A stretch of DNA of 64,000 nt from JBFJKD01 sp041601945 (GCA_041601945.1 JBFIHG010000002.1:1-64000); one strand, 5' to 3'; numbered from the stretch's first letter, positions 17,739-27,420 are shown. The notes: generated from the sequence alone by a model not told the origin. Numbers and translations are program-made.

Positions 17739-19067
17739 TCAGGCGCTACGCGCCAACGTTTGAGGAACAGGTTCATCGGGAACCGACGCCAAATCCTGCG
17801 CCTCGATACCCGCGGCTTTTAGCAGGCGACTAAAGTCCGCCTGTGCCAGTCTCACCTGCAATATGGTACCACCATTTTCCGTGCTCCGTTCGTTGACGAC
17901 GCCGTTGGCTCGGTAGAACTGCGCACGTAAGCGCGCCTGCTGTGGCGTTAAATAATAGGTACCCTGATGGATCGCGCCACTTAATAATTCCACCATGGCC
18001 TGCATCAACAACGCCAGTCCAGCGCCAGTGTGCCCGGACAACCACACGCCAACCGGTTTATTGCGGGCATCGCGCTCAATGCGTGGCTCGACACCCTCGA
18101 GCAAATCAATTTTGTTGTACACCATCAGTACCGGGATATCCGCAGCACCGATTTCGTCCAGCACTTCATTGACGCGCTGGATGTTCTGATGGCGCGTATC
18201 ACTGGCCGCGTCGACAACATGTAACAACAAGCTGGCCTGCGCCGCTTCTTCGAGTGTAGCGCGAAAGGCTTCCACCAATTTATGGGGTAAATGACTGATA
18301 AAGCCCACCGTGTCCGCAACAATTACCGGTCCAACCTGATCCAGATCAAGACGCCGCATGGTGGGATCGAGCGTCGCAAATAATTGATCAGCGACGAAAG
18401 TACTGGCATTAGCAAGCATGTTAAACAGGGTCGATTTACCAGCATTGGTATATCCAACCAGTGACACGGTAGGAATTTCCGCACGCCGCCGCCGGCGCCG
18501 ACCCTGCGCACGCTGACTACGCACTTTTTCGAGGCGTTTCTGAATCGCTTTGATACGTGCCCGCACCATACGCCGATCGCTTTCCAGCTGGGTTTCCCCC
18601 GGGCCGCGCAAGCCGATACCGCCTTTCTGGCGCTCCAGATGGGTCCAACCGCGCACCAGGCGGGTGCTCAAATGCTGGAGCTGAGCCAACTCAACCTGTA
18701 ATTTGCCTTCGTGAGTTTGCGCACGCTGAGCAAAAATATCGAGAATAAGCCCGACACGATCCACCACCCGGCAGCACAATACCTGCTCCAGATTGCGTTC
18801 CTGACTCGGGCTTAGAGGGTGATTAAAAATAACGAGTTTGGCGTCGTGCTCGCGCACCAGATCGGTAAGTTCCTGCAATTTGCCAGTGCCGATAAAGTAG
18901 CGACTCTGCGGGGTTTGCCGATGACCGCCGATAACAGCCACCGGATCGCCACCCGCAGACAGTACCAGTTCTTCGAACTCCCTGCTGTCCTCCGGCTCCC
19001 GCTCACTGGCTATATCGAGGTGTACCAGTACTGCGAGCTCGCCGGAATCCGGACGGTCAAAAAACAA
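17739..19067 (-). CDS. hflX: Ribosome-associated GTPase HflX
   Basis: A 442-residue GTPase that splits stalled ribosomes, notably after heat stress. The N-terminal HflX domain has DPVAVIGGHRQTPQSRYFIG and LSPSQERNLE; the linker is the coiled coil with GGIGLRGPGETQLESDRR; the G domain has GYTNAGKSTLFN, DTVGFI and NKID. The start is TTG, immediately after the hfq stop codon and about four bases after a run of six G that can serve as ribosome site. Its position between hfq and hflK is conserved. Confidence 0.95.
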   Translation of the reverse strand: MFFDRPDSGELAVLVHLDIASEREPEDSREFEELVLSAGGDPVAVIGGHRQTPQSRYFIGTGKLQELTDLVREHDAKLVIFNHPLSPSQERNLEQVLCCRVVDRVGLILDIFAQRAQTHEGKLQVELAQLQHLSTRLVRGWTHLERQKGGIGLRGPGETQLESDRRMVRARIKAIQKRLEKVRSQRAQGRRRRRRAEIPTVSLVGYTNAGKSTLFNMLANASTFVADQLFATLDPTMRRLDLDQVGPVIVADTVGFISHLPHKLVEAFRATLEEAAQASLLLHVVDAASDTRHQNIQRVNEVLDEIGAADIPVLMVYNKIDLLEGVEPRIERDARNKPVGVWLSGHTGAGLALLMQAMVELLSGAIHQGTYYLTPQQARLRAQFYRANGVVNERSTENGGTILQVRLAQADFSRLLKAAGIEAQDLASVPDEPVPQTLARSA

Positions 19068-19343
19068 TCAGCCCCCCTGGTCCTCGTCGTCCAAATCGCT
19101 GTCGCCATCACCTGAGGGCGGCACAGCCATGGGCAACTTGACGGGACGGGACGGCACTACGGTGGATATCGCGTGCTTGTAGACCATCTGACTGACGGTA
19201 TTTTTAAGCAATACAACAAACTGGTCAAAAGACTCGACCTGGCCCTGTAACTTAATACCATTAACCAGAAAAATAGAGACGGGAATCCGCTCCTTGCGCA
19301 GCACGTTCAAGAAAGGGTCTTGTAAATTATGCCCTTTTGACAT
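19068..19343 (-). CDS. hfq: RNA chaperone Hfq
   Basis: Sm-like hexameric RNA chaperone for sRNA-mRNA pairing; 91 residues. Sm1 and Sm2 regions are complete: LQDPFLNVLRKERIPVSIFL, VNGIKLQGQVESFDQFVVLL and YKHAISTVVPSR (the KH motif). The C-terminal tail is short and ends in an acidic tip (DSDLDDEDQGG) of the kind that competes with RNA at the core. AAGGAG precedes the ATG at good spacing, and the roughly 120-bp gap after miaA leaves space for its own promoter. Confidence 0.97.
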   Translation of the reverse strand: MSKGHNLQDPFLNVLRKERIPVSIFLVNGIKLQGQVESFDQFVVLLKNTVSQMVYKHAISTVVPSRPVKLPMAVPPSGDGDSDLDDEDQGG

Positions 19344-19462
19344 TGTTATTCTCCTTATCTAAGAAACCATACAACATTAAATACCCAATAAAACCATAAG
19401 GTTAAAACGCCAGATGCGGCAGCATGTCATCCGGGCCAACCATGATACTACCGGCTATCGCT

Positions 19463-20464
19463 TTAGTATATGGTCTCTTTTTCCAAAATTTTCAAGTAAT
19501 TAATCAAAATTTCTGGCGTCGACAACAACGTTGCCGTTGTGCCGTCGATATCCAGCCAGTGTAAATCAGGCCACCCGCGCAACCAGGTAAGCTGCCGCTT
19601 TGCCAATTGCCGGGTAGCGATCACCGCCTTCTCGACCGCGCTTTGATAGCTGCAATCGCCTTCGAGAAACGACCATATCTGGCGATAGCCGGCGGCGCGC
19701 ATGGCTGTGGCTGTGGGTAGCAGGTCACCCCGCGCCCGCAGTTTCGCCACCTCCTCTACCAGGCCGCGCTCCAGCATCAGTCCGAAGCGCTGGGCAATCC
19801 GGTTGTGCAAATCCCCGCGCGCTCCCCCTGACAATGCGCAGGCCACCACCCGATAGTTTTCGGTAAGGGCGGCTGTGCCCTGACCACAACGCAACTGTTC
19901 CTGATGTACTGCAGTCAGTGACTTGCCGGTGACGCGATAGACTTCCAGTGCGCGCTGAATGCGCCGGGAATGATTGGGGTGGAATCTGGCGGCACTGTCG
20001 GGATCCACCAACGCCAACTGCGCGTGCAATGCAGGCCAGCCATTATCCCCGGCTTCGCGGGCAATCTGTGCGCGTATTTGCGGGTTGGGTGGCGGCAGAT
20101 CAGCCAGCCCATCGAGCAGCGCGCGAAAATAGAGCATGGAACCTCCCACCAGTAGGGGAATTTTCCCGGCGGCGATAGTATCCGCTATCTCCCGGTGTGC
20201 GTCCGCCACGAAGTCAGCGACGGAATAAGGATCAACCGGGTCGCGAATATCGATTAGGCGATGGGGATGCCGTGCCAACGTTTCAGCATCGGGTTTGGCG
20301 GTGCCGATGTCCATACCGCGATAAATTTGCGCCGAATCAACGCTGATTAATTCCACCGGCAAATGATCGCGCAAACTGAGCGCCAGGTCCGTTTTGCCCG
20401 ACGCGGTGGGACCCATCAAAAATAAAACCAGGGCGCGCGCTTGCCCTGCGCTGGCAACAGTCAC
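19463..20464 (-). CDS. miaA: tRNA dimethylallyltransferase
   Basis: Adds the isopentenyl group to A37 of tRNAs reading UNN codons; 333 residues. P-loop GPTASGKTDLAL, then ISVDSAQIYRGMDIGTAKP and PHRLIDIRDP in the DMAPP site, and the C-terminal ATRQLAKRQLTWLRGW segment are all standard. The start is GTG, immediately after the mutL TAG, so the two are probably coupled. Next in line on the same strand is hfq. Confidence 0.96.
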   Translation of the reverse strand: MTVASAGQARALVLFLMGPTASGKTDLALSLRDHLPVELISVDSAQIYRGMDIGTAKPDAETLARHPHRLIDIRDPVDPYSVADFVADAHREIADTIAAGKIPLLVGGSMLYFRALLDGLADLPPPNPQIRAQIAREAGDNGWPALHAQLALVDPDSAARFHPNHSRRIQRALEVYRVTGKSLTAVHQEQLRCGQGTAALTENYRVVACALSGGARGDLHNRIAQRFGLMLERGLVEEVAKLRARGDLLPTATAMRAAGYRQIWSFLEGDCSYQSAVEKAVIATRQLAKRQLTWLRGWPDLHWLDIDGTTATLLSTPEILINYLKILEKETIY

Positions 20465-22327
20465 CTAACGTCCCCGCAAGAACAGTTTGTCCAGTTGCTC
20501 CAGGGTCATCTGCGCCCAGGTCGGGCGACCGTGATTACACTGCCCACTGCGTTCGGTGACTTCCATTTGCCGCAGCAATGCGTTCATCTCAGCAATGCTC
20601 AACTGCCGGTTGGCGCGCACCGAACCGCGACAAGCCATGGTCGATAAAATTTCGTCGCTGCGCGCATTAAGACGATCGCTGTTTCCGTGGGTTAAGATAT
20701 CCGCCAGCACATCCCTCACCAGTAACGCAACATCTACGCCGCGAAGCAACGCAGGAATACTCCTGACTAACAGACTTTCCGGCCCCGCGCGATGCACGTC
20801 AAAACCCAAATCGCGAAATAGCTCCACACTGTGTTCCGCGCAATCCGCCTCGCTTTGGCTGACACTGAGGCTTTCCGGTACCAACAGCGGCTGGGTGGCA
20901 ACTGCCTGTCTCTCGTACGCAGTTTTCATCTGCTCATAGGTGATGCGTTCATGGGCGGCGTGCATATCCACAATAACCAACCCACGTTCGTTCTGCGCCA
21001 AAATATATATGCCGAGTATTTGCGCTACAGCGTAGCCCAACGCCGGAACCGACTGCCCTTCCGACTGGCCCTGCTCGCCCACCCCTGCAAGCGGTGCACT
21101 GGTGTACAACTGGCGGTCGTAATGGGGAGCCAAATTGGCAGCACTGTACAGCTCCCGCATCTCCCCGAGCGCGCCGCCACTTTTCTGTCGCAGATCAATA
21201 GTGTGCTGTTGATAATCTGGTGCGCGCCCGTGAAGGTCGTGCTCGTTTTTTGGCCCGCTATGCACGCCCGAATACTCATCACCCGCTGGCCCGGTTATTT
21301 GTGCGCTGCTGCGTTGTTCGCCAGGTCCCATTGCGGCCACAGCCCGGTGCAAATGATGAAACAGGAAATCGTGTACCGCACGACTGTCCCGAAAACGCAC
21401 CTCGTGCTTGGTAGGATGGACATTGACATCCACCGCTCTGGCGTCGAGTTCGATAAATAACACAAATGCCGCGTGGCGATTCTGGTACATCACATCGCGA
21501 TAAGCCTGGCGCACCGCGTGGGTCACCACCCTGTCCCGCACGCAGCGCCCATTGACAAAAAAGTACTGTAAATCGGCCTGACTGCGAGAGAAAGTCGGCG
21601 CTGCCAGCCAACCCCATAAACGCAAACCGTTGCGCTCGACGTCAATAAACCGGGCCGCAGCCATAAACGCGGCGCCACACACCGCCGCCACGCGCCGTTC
21701 CCACTGGGTTTGATCGGTGGCAGCGCGAAACTGATGCACCGTTTTGTTGTTATGACGCAAACTGAAATCCACATCGAAACGGCTCAATGCCAACTTTTTG
21801 ACGATCTCTTCGATACGCGCATATTCCGTTTTTTCGGTGCGCAGAAACTTGCGTCGCGCCGGGGTGTTAAAAAACAAATCTCGCACCTCTACCGTGGCAC
21901 CGCGCCTGTGGGGTGTGGGCTGCACTGCGACCGCCATCTCGCGGCCTTCGGTCACTGCACACCAGCCGGCGTTGCCGGCTTCCGCATTGGCGCTCAGGGT
22001 CAATCGGGAAACGGAGCCAATGCTGGCCAACGCCTCGCCGCGAAAGCCGAGTGTTGCCACTCCTTCCAGGTCTTCCAGCTCAATAATTTTGCTGGTGGCG
22101 TGGCGGCTCAGGGCCAGCGGCAAATCTTCTTTGGCGATGCCAATGCCGGTATCGCGCACGCGAATTAATTTGGCGCCCCCCAGTTCAATATCGATATCGA
22201 TACGATCGGCGCCCGCATCGAGACTATTTTCGATCAGTTCTTTCACCACTGATGCGGGTCGTTCCACTACCTCGCCAGCCGCAATCTGGTTTGCCAGCCG
22301 CGGACTGAGTAAACGAATTGATTGCAT
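20465..22327 (-). CDS. mutL: DNA mismatch repair protein MutL with endonuclease motif
   Basis: A 620-residue MutL. The open frame runs 107 codons further upstream, but that part overlaps the end of amiB and the true N-terminus is MQSIRLLSPRLANQIAAG. GHKL ATPase motifs: ELIENSLDAGA, DTGIGI and TLGFRGEALASI. The C-terminal domain contains DMHAAHERITYE, which fits DMHA-x2-E-x4-E, the metal-binding nuclease motif known from Pseudomonas MutL and absent from E. coli MutL, plus ACRGSVRANRQ and CNHGRPTW. So this MutL likely nicks DNA itself, without MutH. It lies 10 bp after amiB and abuts miaA. Confidence 0.95.
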   Translation of the reverse strand: MQSIRLLSPRLANQIAAGEVVERPASVVKELIENSLDAGADRIDIDIELGGAKLIRVRDTGIGIAKEDLPLALSRHATSKIIELEDLEGVATLGFRGEALASIGSVSRLTLSANAEAGNAGWCAVTEGREMAVAVQPTPHRRGATVEVRDLFFNTPARRKFLRTEKTEYARIEEIVKKLALSRFDVDFSLRHNNKTVHQFRAATDQTQWERRVAAVCGAAFMAAARFIDVERNGLRLWGWLAAPTFSRSQADLQYFFVNGRCVRDRVVTHAVRQAYRDVMYQNRHAAFVLFIELDARAVDVNVHPTKHEVRFRDSRAVHDFLFHHLHRAVAAMGPGEQRSSAQITGPAGDEYSGVHSGPKNEHDLHGRAPDYQQHTIDLRQKSGGALGEMRELYSAANLAPHYDRQLYTSAPLAGVGEQGQSEGQSVPALGYAVAQILGIYILAQNERGLVIVDMHAAHERITYEQMKTAYERQAVATQPLLVPESLSVSQSEADCAEHSVELFRDLGFDVHRAGPESLLVRSIPALLRGVDVALLVRDVLADILTHGNSDRLNARSDEILSTMACRGSVRANRQLSIAEMNALLRQMEVTERSGQCNHGRPTWAQMTLEQLDKLFLRGR

Positions 22328-22337
22328 GGCGCTCACA

Positions 22338-23681
22338 TTAAGAGGTTGGAATACTGATACGTTGACCAGTGCGGATAGTGGTGGAATTAAGTCTATTGTG
22401 CTCCAGCAATCGTTTGACCGAGACGTTATGCCGCTGGGCAATATCCGATAACGTATCGCCGTGACTAATAATGTACTCGCGATCTGCCGACCGTCCGCGC
22501 TGCCAGGCCAGACGAGTTCCCGGTGGTGGACGCGCGGTGAAGTAGCGGTGCACCCCGGAAAAAATAGCATTCGCCATTTTTTGTTGATAATCCGCCTGAT
22601 TAAGGCGTTGTGCTTCCGTGGCATTGGAGATAAATCCTGTCTCCACAAGGATGGACGGCATGTCGGGGGATTTCAGTACCATAAACCCCGCCTGTTCGAC
22701 GTGTCGTTTGTGTAGATGTGCAAACGTCCCCATCGCCTTGAGCACTTCCGCACCCACCTCCAGACTGCTGTCCAGCGTCGCCGTCATGGACAGATCCAAC
22801 AGCACACTGGCCAACATTTTATCCTTGTCGTTAAGGCTGACGCTGCCCACCCCGCCGATCAAATCCGCGCGATTTTCTCGTTCAGCCAGGTAGCGCGCGG
22901 TTTCGCTGGTCGCGCCGCGCCGCGATAGCGCGTACACCGATGCGCCTCGCGCAGCCGGATTTTTGAACGCGTCGGCGTGCACCGAAATCATCATATCCGC
23001 CCTTTGTTCCCGCGCGATAGCGGCGCGTCGGTTCAACGGAATATAGTAATCTCCGGTGCGCACCAGCACCGCCGAATAACCGGGTTCTCGATCCAGGCGC
23101 CGCTTCAGCGCACGACTAATGTCGAGTACAACTTTTTTTTCGTGTACCCGATTGGGGCCGATGGCGCCGGGATCTTCACCGCCGTGACCCGCATCAATGG
23201 CAATCACAATCGCGCGCTGTTTATCGTTGTTCGGCACCGCATTTTGCACAGTTTTTGCGGTGGCCTGCTGACTGTCAAACAGATCCACCACCAACCGGTC
23301 GCCGTACTGCTCATTGCGTTTTAACAGGAAACTGCGCGGATTTACGTGGGTGCGCAAGTCGAGCACGATGCGCAACCCGGACGGTTCGCGGGTGGCGCTA
23401 CGCATGGCAGTTAACGGAGTTGGCGCCAGATCAAGCGCCGGCAAACCACGCGGCAGTGTGACATTGGCGATATCAATCACCAACCGCTCAGGGTTTTGCA
23501 GGGAAAATAATTTGTGTTCAACACCGTCGCTAAGATCAAAAACCAGCCGCGTGTGATCGGGCGCTCGCCACAGCCTCACACCTTCAATCGTGGCCGCGAC
23601 AACCGAGAAGGGGGCCGTGAGCATCAGGCCAAAGCAAAATGCGGTCGCCACAAACCTGCTTCTCGATGTGCCCCTCGGCAA
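22338..23681 (-). CDS. amiB: N-acetylmuramoyl-L-alanine amidase (AMIN + Amidase_3 + LysM)
   Basis: Septal cell-wall amidase that splits daughter cells. A TTG start is proposed: AGAGGA stands about six bases upstream and it places a clean signal peptide at the N-terminus (basic PRGTSRSR, hydrophobic VATAFCFGLMLTAPFSVV, then A-A). The longest frame starts 37 codons earlier and overlaps tsaE. After the signal come an AMIN domain, the Amidase_3 zinc domain (IAIDAGHGGEDPGAIG, MISVHADA, VETGFISN) and a C-terminal LysM module (YIISHGDTLSDIAQRHNVSV). About 447 residues. Order tsaE-amiB-mutL is the classic one. Confidence 0.92.
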   Translation of the reverse strand: MPRGTSRSRFVATAFCFGLMLTAPFSVVAATIEGVRLWRAPDHTRLVFDLSDGVEHKLFSLQNPERLVIDIANVTLPRGLPALDLAPTPLTAMRSATREPSGLRIVLDLRTHVNPRSFLLKRNEQYGDRLVVDLFDSQQATAKTVQNAVPNNDKQRAIVIAIDAGHGGEDPGAIGPNRVHEKKVVLDISRALKRRLDREPGYSAVLVRTGDYYIPLNRRAAIAREQRADMMISVHADAFKNPAARGASVYALSRRGATSETARYLAERENRADLIGGVGSVSLNDKDKMLASVLLDLSMTATLDSSLEVGAEVLKAMGTFAHLHKRHVEQAGFMVLKSPDMPSILVETGFISNATEAQRLNQADYQQKMANAIFSGVHRYFTARPPPGTRLAWQRGRSADREYIISHGDTLSDIAQRHNVSVKRLLEHNRLNSTTIRTGQRISIPTS

Positions 23682-23724
23682 TATGCTTCCTCTTATGCTA
23701 CTAATCGCCAGTGTTCTTTGACGC

Positions 23725-24234
23725 TCAGTTGTAATTAATCTCGTCAGGCCCACCAGCCAGCTGCCCCGCAACCAGTGCAGCAACCACCGCACCGCCTAAT
23801 TTAGACACCGGCTCCAGTGTGGCAATACGCCCGGCCCCCGCAATATCGAGCTGAATCCGTATATCCGGTATCGGCAACATACCCACACCGCGTTCCGGCC
23901 ATTCTATCAGGCAGATTGCCTGTTCATCAAAGTAATCCCGTATACCGATATACGCCAGTTCTTCGGGATCGCCAAGGCGGTACAGGTCGAAATGATACAA
24001 ATTTGCGCGCGCGAGTATATAGGGTTCTACCAGAGTATAAGTCGGACTTTTAACCGGCCCGGCATGACCCAGAGCGCGCAGTACGCCGCGACAGAACGTG
24101 GTTTTGCCAGCGCCTAAAGTACCCTCCAGAAAAACCACGGCATTCTCAATAACTGCGCCGAGGCGCGCGCCACAATCCACCGTTGCCTGTTCATCGGCCA
24201 GAACCACTGTTAACGATTGCATAGCAACTCGCAT
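23725..24234 (-). CDS. tsaE: TsaE, tRNA t6A synthesis ATPase
   Basis: ATPase supporting TsaD/TsaB in making threonylcarbamoyl-adenosine at A37. P-loop GTLGAGKTTFCRG, the following SPTYTLVEPY and LYHFDLYRL, and the C-terminal IEWPERG are diagnostic. 169 residues from the first ATG; an ATG four codons later is equally possible. It begins a few bases after the nnr stop. tsaD is present elsewhere in this window. Confidence 0.93.
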   Translation of the reverse strand: MRVAMQSLTVVLADEQATVDCGARLGAVIENAVVFLEGTLGAGKTTFCRGVLRALGHAGPVKSPTYTLVEPYILARANLYHFDLYRLGDPEELAYIGIRDYFDEQAICLIEWPERGVGMLPIPDIRIQLDIAGAGRIATLEPVSKLGGAVVAALVAGQLAGGPDEINYN

Positions 24235-24241
24235 TGCGCAC

Positions 24242-25750
24242 TCATCCGTTCACCAGACGCCGTAAATGCGGCAGCAGATCCGTCGCCAGTAGACCGCGCT
24301 CCCCATCCACCGCCGCCGCCCGATCAGCCGCGGCCCCGTGTACACAGGCACCGACTCGAGCCGCTTCCCATGGCGTCAAACCTTGCGCCATAAGTCCACC
24401 AATTACACCGCTCAATACGTCACCCATCCCACCGCTGGCCATACCCGGATTACCCTGTGTACAAATTTCAAACGCAGGCTGTGCGCCCGAATTCTCGCCG
24501 TGGTACAGCAGCGTTCCGGCACCCTTTAATAAAACCGTGCCGGGATACCGCTGCCACAAGCTTTGAACGGCGGCAAATCGATTCTGTTGCACCTGCGCAG
24601 TGGCAATGCCAAGCAGCCGCGCCGCTTCACCCGGATGGGGCGTGATAACCCAGCGACTCGCGTTCACACCTCGCCCAATACGTCCGGCAGCGAGAATATT
24701 CAAGGCGTCCGCGTCTACTACCAACGGTAACCCACTACCGAGGGCCTGTTGCAACATCTGTTCCGACCATGGGGACTGCCCCAGCCCGGGCCCGATTACC
24801 AAATGGGTGGGGCCCGATAGCAGCGGTTCCAGCTCCTGGCCTGACGCGACGCCGTTAACCATCAGTTCGGGGCGTCGCGCCAACAATGCTGGTACATGCT
24901 GGGCCCGGGTGGCAACGCTGACCAAGCCGGCCCCAACCCGCAATGCCGCCTCGGCGGCCATGGCGACGGCACCGCCGTAGCCATTATCCCCGCCGATCAC
25001 CAGCACATGCCCAAAGTGGCCCTTGTGGGCATCCCGCTGTCGCGGTTGCAATAAGCGACGCGCCACTGACAAATCAAGACGCACCGTACTTGCTCGCGCC
25101 GCGTCATAGACAGCATCTGGCACCCCCAGATCGGAAAATACTAGGTCACCGCAGACTGCAGGACCACGACCCGTATAAAGTCCGCGCTTTAATCCAATAA
25201 AGCTCGCGGTAACCTGCGCGTGTACTGCTACTCCCAGTTCGCAGCCCGTATCGCTACACAGACCAGATGGAATATCCAGCGCCAGTGTGGGCAGGCCACT
25301 GGCGTTCATCCCGTTGATTGCGGCGCGGGTGGTATCGCGTACTTCTCCGGCGATACCGATACCGAGCAGCGCATCCACCAACACGCCCTCAGCCAACGCG
25401 ATGTTGTCGCTAAACGGCGTTATCGTCACACCCTGGGCCTGGGCAAATTGCAGCGCGCGTTGACCATCCGCCGTCAGTTTTTCCGGCGCTGCGACGCTCA
25501 CAACTCGCACCGGCAATCCCCGCTGAGCCGCCGCACCCGCGACAATATAACCATCGCCCCCGTTGTTGCCGCTGCCACAAAAAACCGTAATCAATGTGGG
25601 TTGTGGCCAACGCGCCAACAACGCCTCCAGCGCAAACAGCCCCGCCCGTTTCATTAATGTGATTCCGGGAATATTGTGCACTTCTATCGCGCAACGATCT
25701 AACGCACGCACCTCGTCTGCGGTGTATAGCCGGTCCGGGAATGTCGCCAT
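24242..25750 (-). CDS. nnr: Bifunctional NAD(P)HX repair enzyme (epimerase + dehydratase)
   Basis: Repairs hydrated NADH/NADPH. The N-terminal YjeF epimerase domain has GNNGGDGYIVAG and VDALLGIGI; the C-terminal ADP-dependent dehydratase has VIGGDNGYGGA, VITPHPGEAARLLG, VLLKGAGTLL and GNPGMASGGMGDVLSGVIGG. About 502 residues from the ATG before ATFPDRLYTADEV. The frame is open 84 codons further upstream, but that extension would run antisense into queG and shows no homology, so it was dropped. Head of the nnr-tsaE-amiB-mutL block. Confidence 0.93.
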   Translation of the reverse strand: MATFPDRLYTADEVRALDRCAIEVHNIPGITLMKRAGLFALEALLARWPQPTLITVFCGSGNNGGDGYIVAGAAAQRGLPVRVVSVAAPEKLTADGQRALQFAQAQGVTITPFSDNIALAEGVLVDALLGIGIAGEVRDTTRAAINGMNASGLPTLALDIPSGLCSDTGCELGVAVHAQVTASFIGLKRGLYTGRGPAVCGDLVFSDLGVPDAVYDAARASTVRLDLSVARRLLQPRQRDAHKGHFGHVLVIGGDNGYGGAVAMAAEAALRVGAGLVSVATRAQHVPALLARRPELMVNGVASGQELEPLLSGPTHLVIGPGLGQSPWSEQMLQQALGSGLPLVVDADALNILAAGRIGRGVNASRWVITPHPGEAARLLGIATAQVQQNRFAAVQSLWQRYPGTVLLKGAGTLLYHGENSGAQPAFEICTQGNPGMASGGMGDVLSGVIGGLMAQGLTPWEAARVGACVHGAAADRAAAVDGERGLLATDLLPHLRRLVNG

Positions 25751-25810
25751 TAATTTTCCACCGTACGCCTGATTTCTGGCAGAATTATACGGCAACCGAA
25801 GACGACTACC

Positions 25811-26911
25811 ATGCCTGTCAATCCCCAGCGCACCGAACCAACAGACTACAGCAGACTTGCGGACGACATTAAACGCATGGCGCGGGAACTGGGTTTTCAG
25901 CAGGCGGGCATCGCCGACCTCGATCTCAGCATCGCCAGTGCGCGCCTGCGCACCTGGCTGGCGCGGGGCCTGCACGGCAGCATGGACTGGATGGCCGCCC
26001 ACGGCGCCAAACGCTGGAGTCCCGATCTGTTACTACCCGGCACGGTGCGCGTCATCAGCGTACGCATGGACTATCTGGCACCGGAATCGAAACTGGTCGC
26101 GCGCCTGCGCGAGCCGGATAAAGCCTATATTTCCCGCTACGCGATAGGGCGGGACTACCACAAACTGATGCGCAAACGCCTGGCCTCGCTCGCCAAAAAA
26201 ATCGACGACCTGTATCCCGGTACAGTTATCCAACGCCCGTTTGTGGACAGCGCGCCGGTGATGGAAAAACCCCTCGCGGAAAAAGCTGGCCTGGGCTGGA
26301 TTGGCAAAAACACCTTGTTATTAAACGCCAGGGCTGGCTCCTGGTTTTTCCTCGGCGAGTTGTTCACCAGCTTGCCGTTACCGGTGGATACATCTCCCAC
26401 AGAAAATCGGTGTGGCAAGTGCCGCGCCTGTCTCAAAGTGTGTCCGACCAATGCGTTCCCAGAACCGTATGTGCTAGATGCCAGAAGATGTATTTCCTAT
26501 CTGACCATCGAAAACAAGGACAGTATTCCTCTGGAATTCCGCGCCGCTATCGGTAATCGGGTCTTCGGTTGCGATGATTGCCAGACGATTTGCCCGTGGA
26601 ATCGCTACGCCAAACCTAGCACCGAGCCCGATTTTCGCCCGCGCCACCAGCTCGACGATAGCCAGCTGACCGACCTGTTTCTGTGGACGGAACAGGAATT
26701 TCTCGGCAACACTGCGGGTTCACCCATTCGTCGCATCGGCTATCTGCGCTGGCTGCGCAATCTGGCCGTAGGGCTGGGCAACGCACCATACTCCGATCGG
26801 GTTATCAAAGCACTTGAAACACGCGCCCAACACCCCTCCGCAATGGTGCGCGAACACGTACAATGGGCACTCGCCCAACACGGCCATGGCAGCAGCTCGA
26901 CAGTTGCTTAA
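25811..26911 (+). CDS. queG: Epoxyqueuosine reductase QueG
   Basis: Cobalamin- and 4Fe-4S-dependent enzyme for the last step of queuosine synthesis in tRNA; 366 residues. Two ferredoxin-type clusters are clear: CGKCRACLKVCP with the downstream DARRCISYLTIE, and GCDDCQTICPWN. The PFVDSAPVMEKPLAEKAGLG segment belongs to the cobalamin-binding part. A HEAT-like C-terminal segment follows. It is divergent from nnr, as commonly seen, and its end carries the rpsT promoter. Confidence 0.95.
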   Translation: MPVNPQRTEPTDYSRLADDIKRMARELGFQQAGIADLDLSIASARLRTWLARGLHGSMDWMAAHGAKRWSPDLLLPGTVRVISVRMDYLAPESKLVARLREPDKAYISRYAIGRDYHKLMRKRLASLAKKIDDLYPGTVIQRPFVDSAPVMEKPLAEKAGLGWIGKNTLLLNARAGSWFFLGELFTSLPLPVDTSPTENRCGKCRACLKVCPTNAFPEPYVLDARRCISYLTIENKDSIPLEFRAAIGNRVFGCDDCQTICPWNRYAKPSTEPDFRPRHQLDDSQLTDLFLWTEQEFLGNTAGSPIRRIGYLRWLRNLAVGLGNAPYSDRVIKALETRAQHPSAMVREHVQWALAQHGHGSSSTVA

Positions 26912-26932
26912 GCGGCACAAACTCGGTATAGT
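26904..26932 (+). promoter_or_regulatory. Predicted sigma70 promoter of rpsT
   Basis: TTGCTT, 17 bp, TATAGT, followed by a GC-rich CCGCGTCC discriminator as in stringently controlled ribosomal promoters. Start of transcription expected near 26939, inside the queG-rpsT gap. Confidence 0.5.
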
Positions 26933-26975
26933 CCGCGTCCTCAAAATCGTTGGGATTTGACAGGAGCAATGTCAG

Positions 26976-27245
26976 TTGGCAAACACAGCCCAAGCAAGAA
27001 AACGCGCACGCCAAAGTGAAAAACGACGTCAACACAACGCCAGCTTGCGGTCCATGGCGCGGACGTATTTGAAAAAAGTAGACGTCGCGATAGCTTCTGG
27101 CAACCTTGAAGACGCCAAGGCCGCGTACGGCGCCGCAGTGCCCGTACTGGATCGCGTCGCAGACAAAGGTATTTTGCACAAAAACAAGGCGGCTCGGCAC
27201 AAAAGTCGTCTCAACAGTAAGATCAAGGCCCTGGCCGCCCAGTAA
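26976..27245 (+). CDS. rpsT: 30S ribosomal protein S20
   Basis: Primary 16S-binding ribosomal protein, 89 residues, highly basic: ANTAQARKRARQSEKRRQHN, then RTYLKKV and HKNKAARHKSRLN. The start is TTG, with AGGAG nine bases upstream; an ATG between them is in another frame. E. coli rpsT is also known to start with UUG, which underlies its autogenous translational control, so the same regulation is plausible here. A strong bidirectional terminator follows. Confidence 0.97.
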   Translation: MANTAQARKRARQSEKRRQHNASLRSMARTYLKKVDVAIASGNLEDAKAAYGAAVPVLDRVADKGILHKNKAARHKSRLNSKIKALAAQ

Positions 27246-27322
27246 GTGCTTAACCGCTGCGCCAGGACTGCAGGTTTGAGGTAACTCGACCCCTAAGGCA
27301 GTCGGCGCAACTGAGCAGCACA

Positions 27323-27350
27323 AAAAAACCGACCTGATGGTCGGTTTTTT
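27323..27350. terminator. Bidirectional terminator between rpsT and proB
   Basis: Twelve-base arms AAAAAACCGACC and GGTCGGTTTTTT around a TGAT loop; the A and T runs make it work on both strands. It lies between the convergent rpsT and proB genes. Confidence 0.92.
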
Positions 27351-27420
27351 ACATTGGGCAAACCTTTTTACCAGACAACCTTAAGCCCCGCAGGCGTACG
27401 TCGGCAGCAATGGGTTTTGG

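Noticed and set aside
22328..22648. N-terminal extension of MutL by 107 residues
   Set aside because: It overlaps the amiB coding region on the same strand in another frame and lies before the universal MutL N-terminus.
25751..26002. N-terminal extension of Nnr by 84 residues
   Set aside because: It would run antisense into queG and has no similarity; the ATG before ATFPDRLYTADEV gives the family start.
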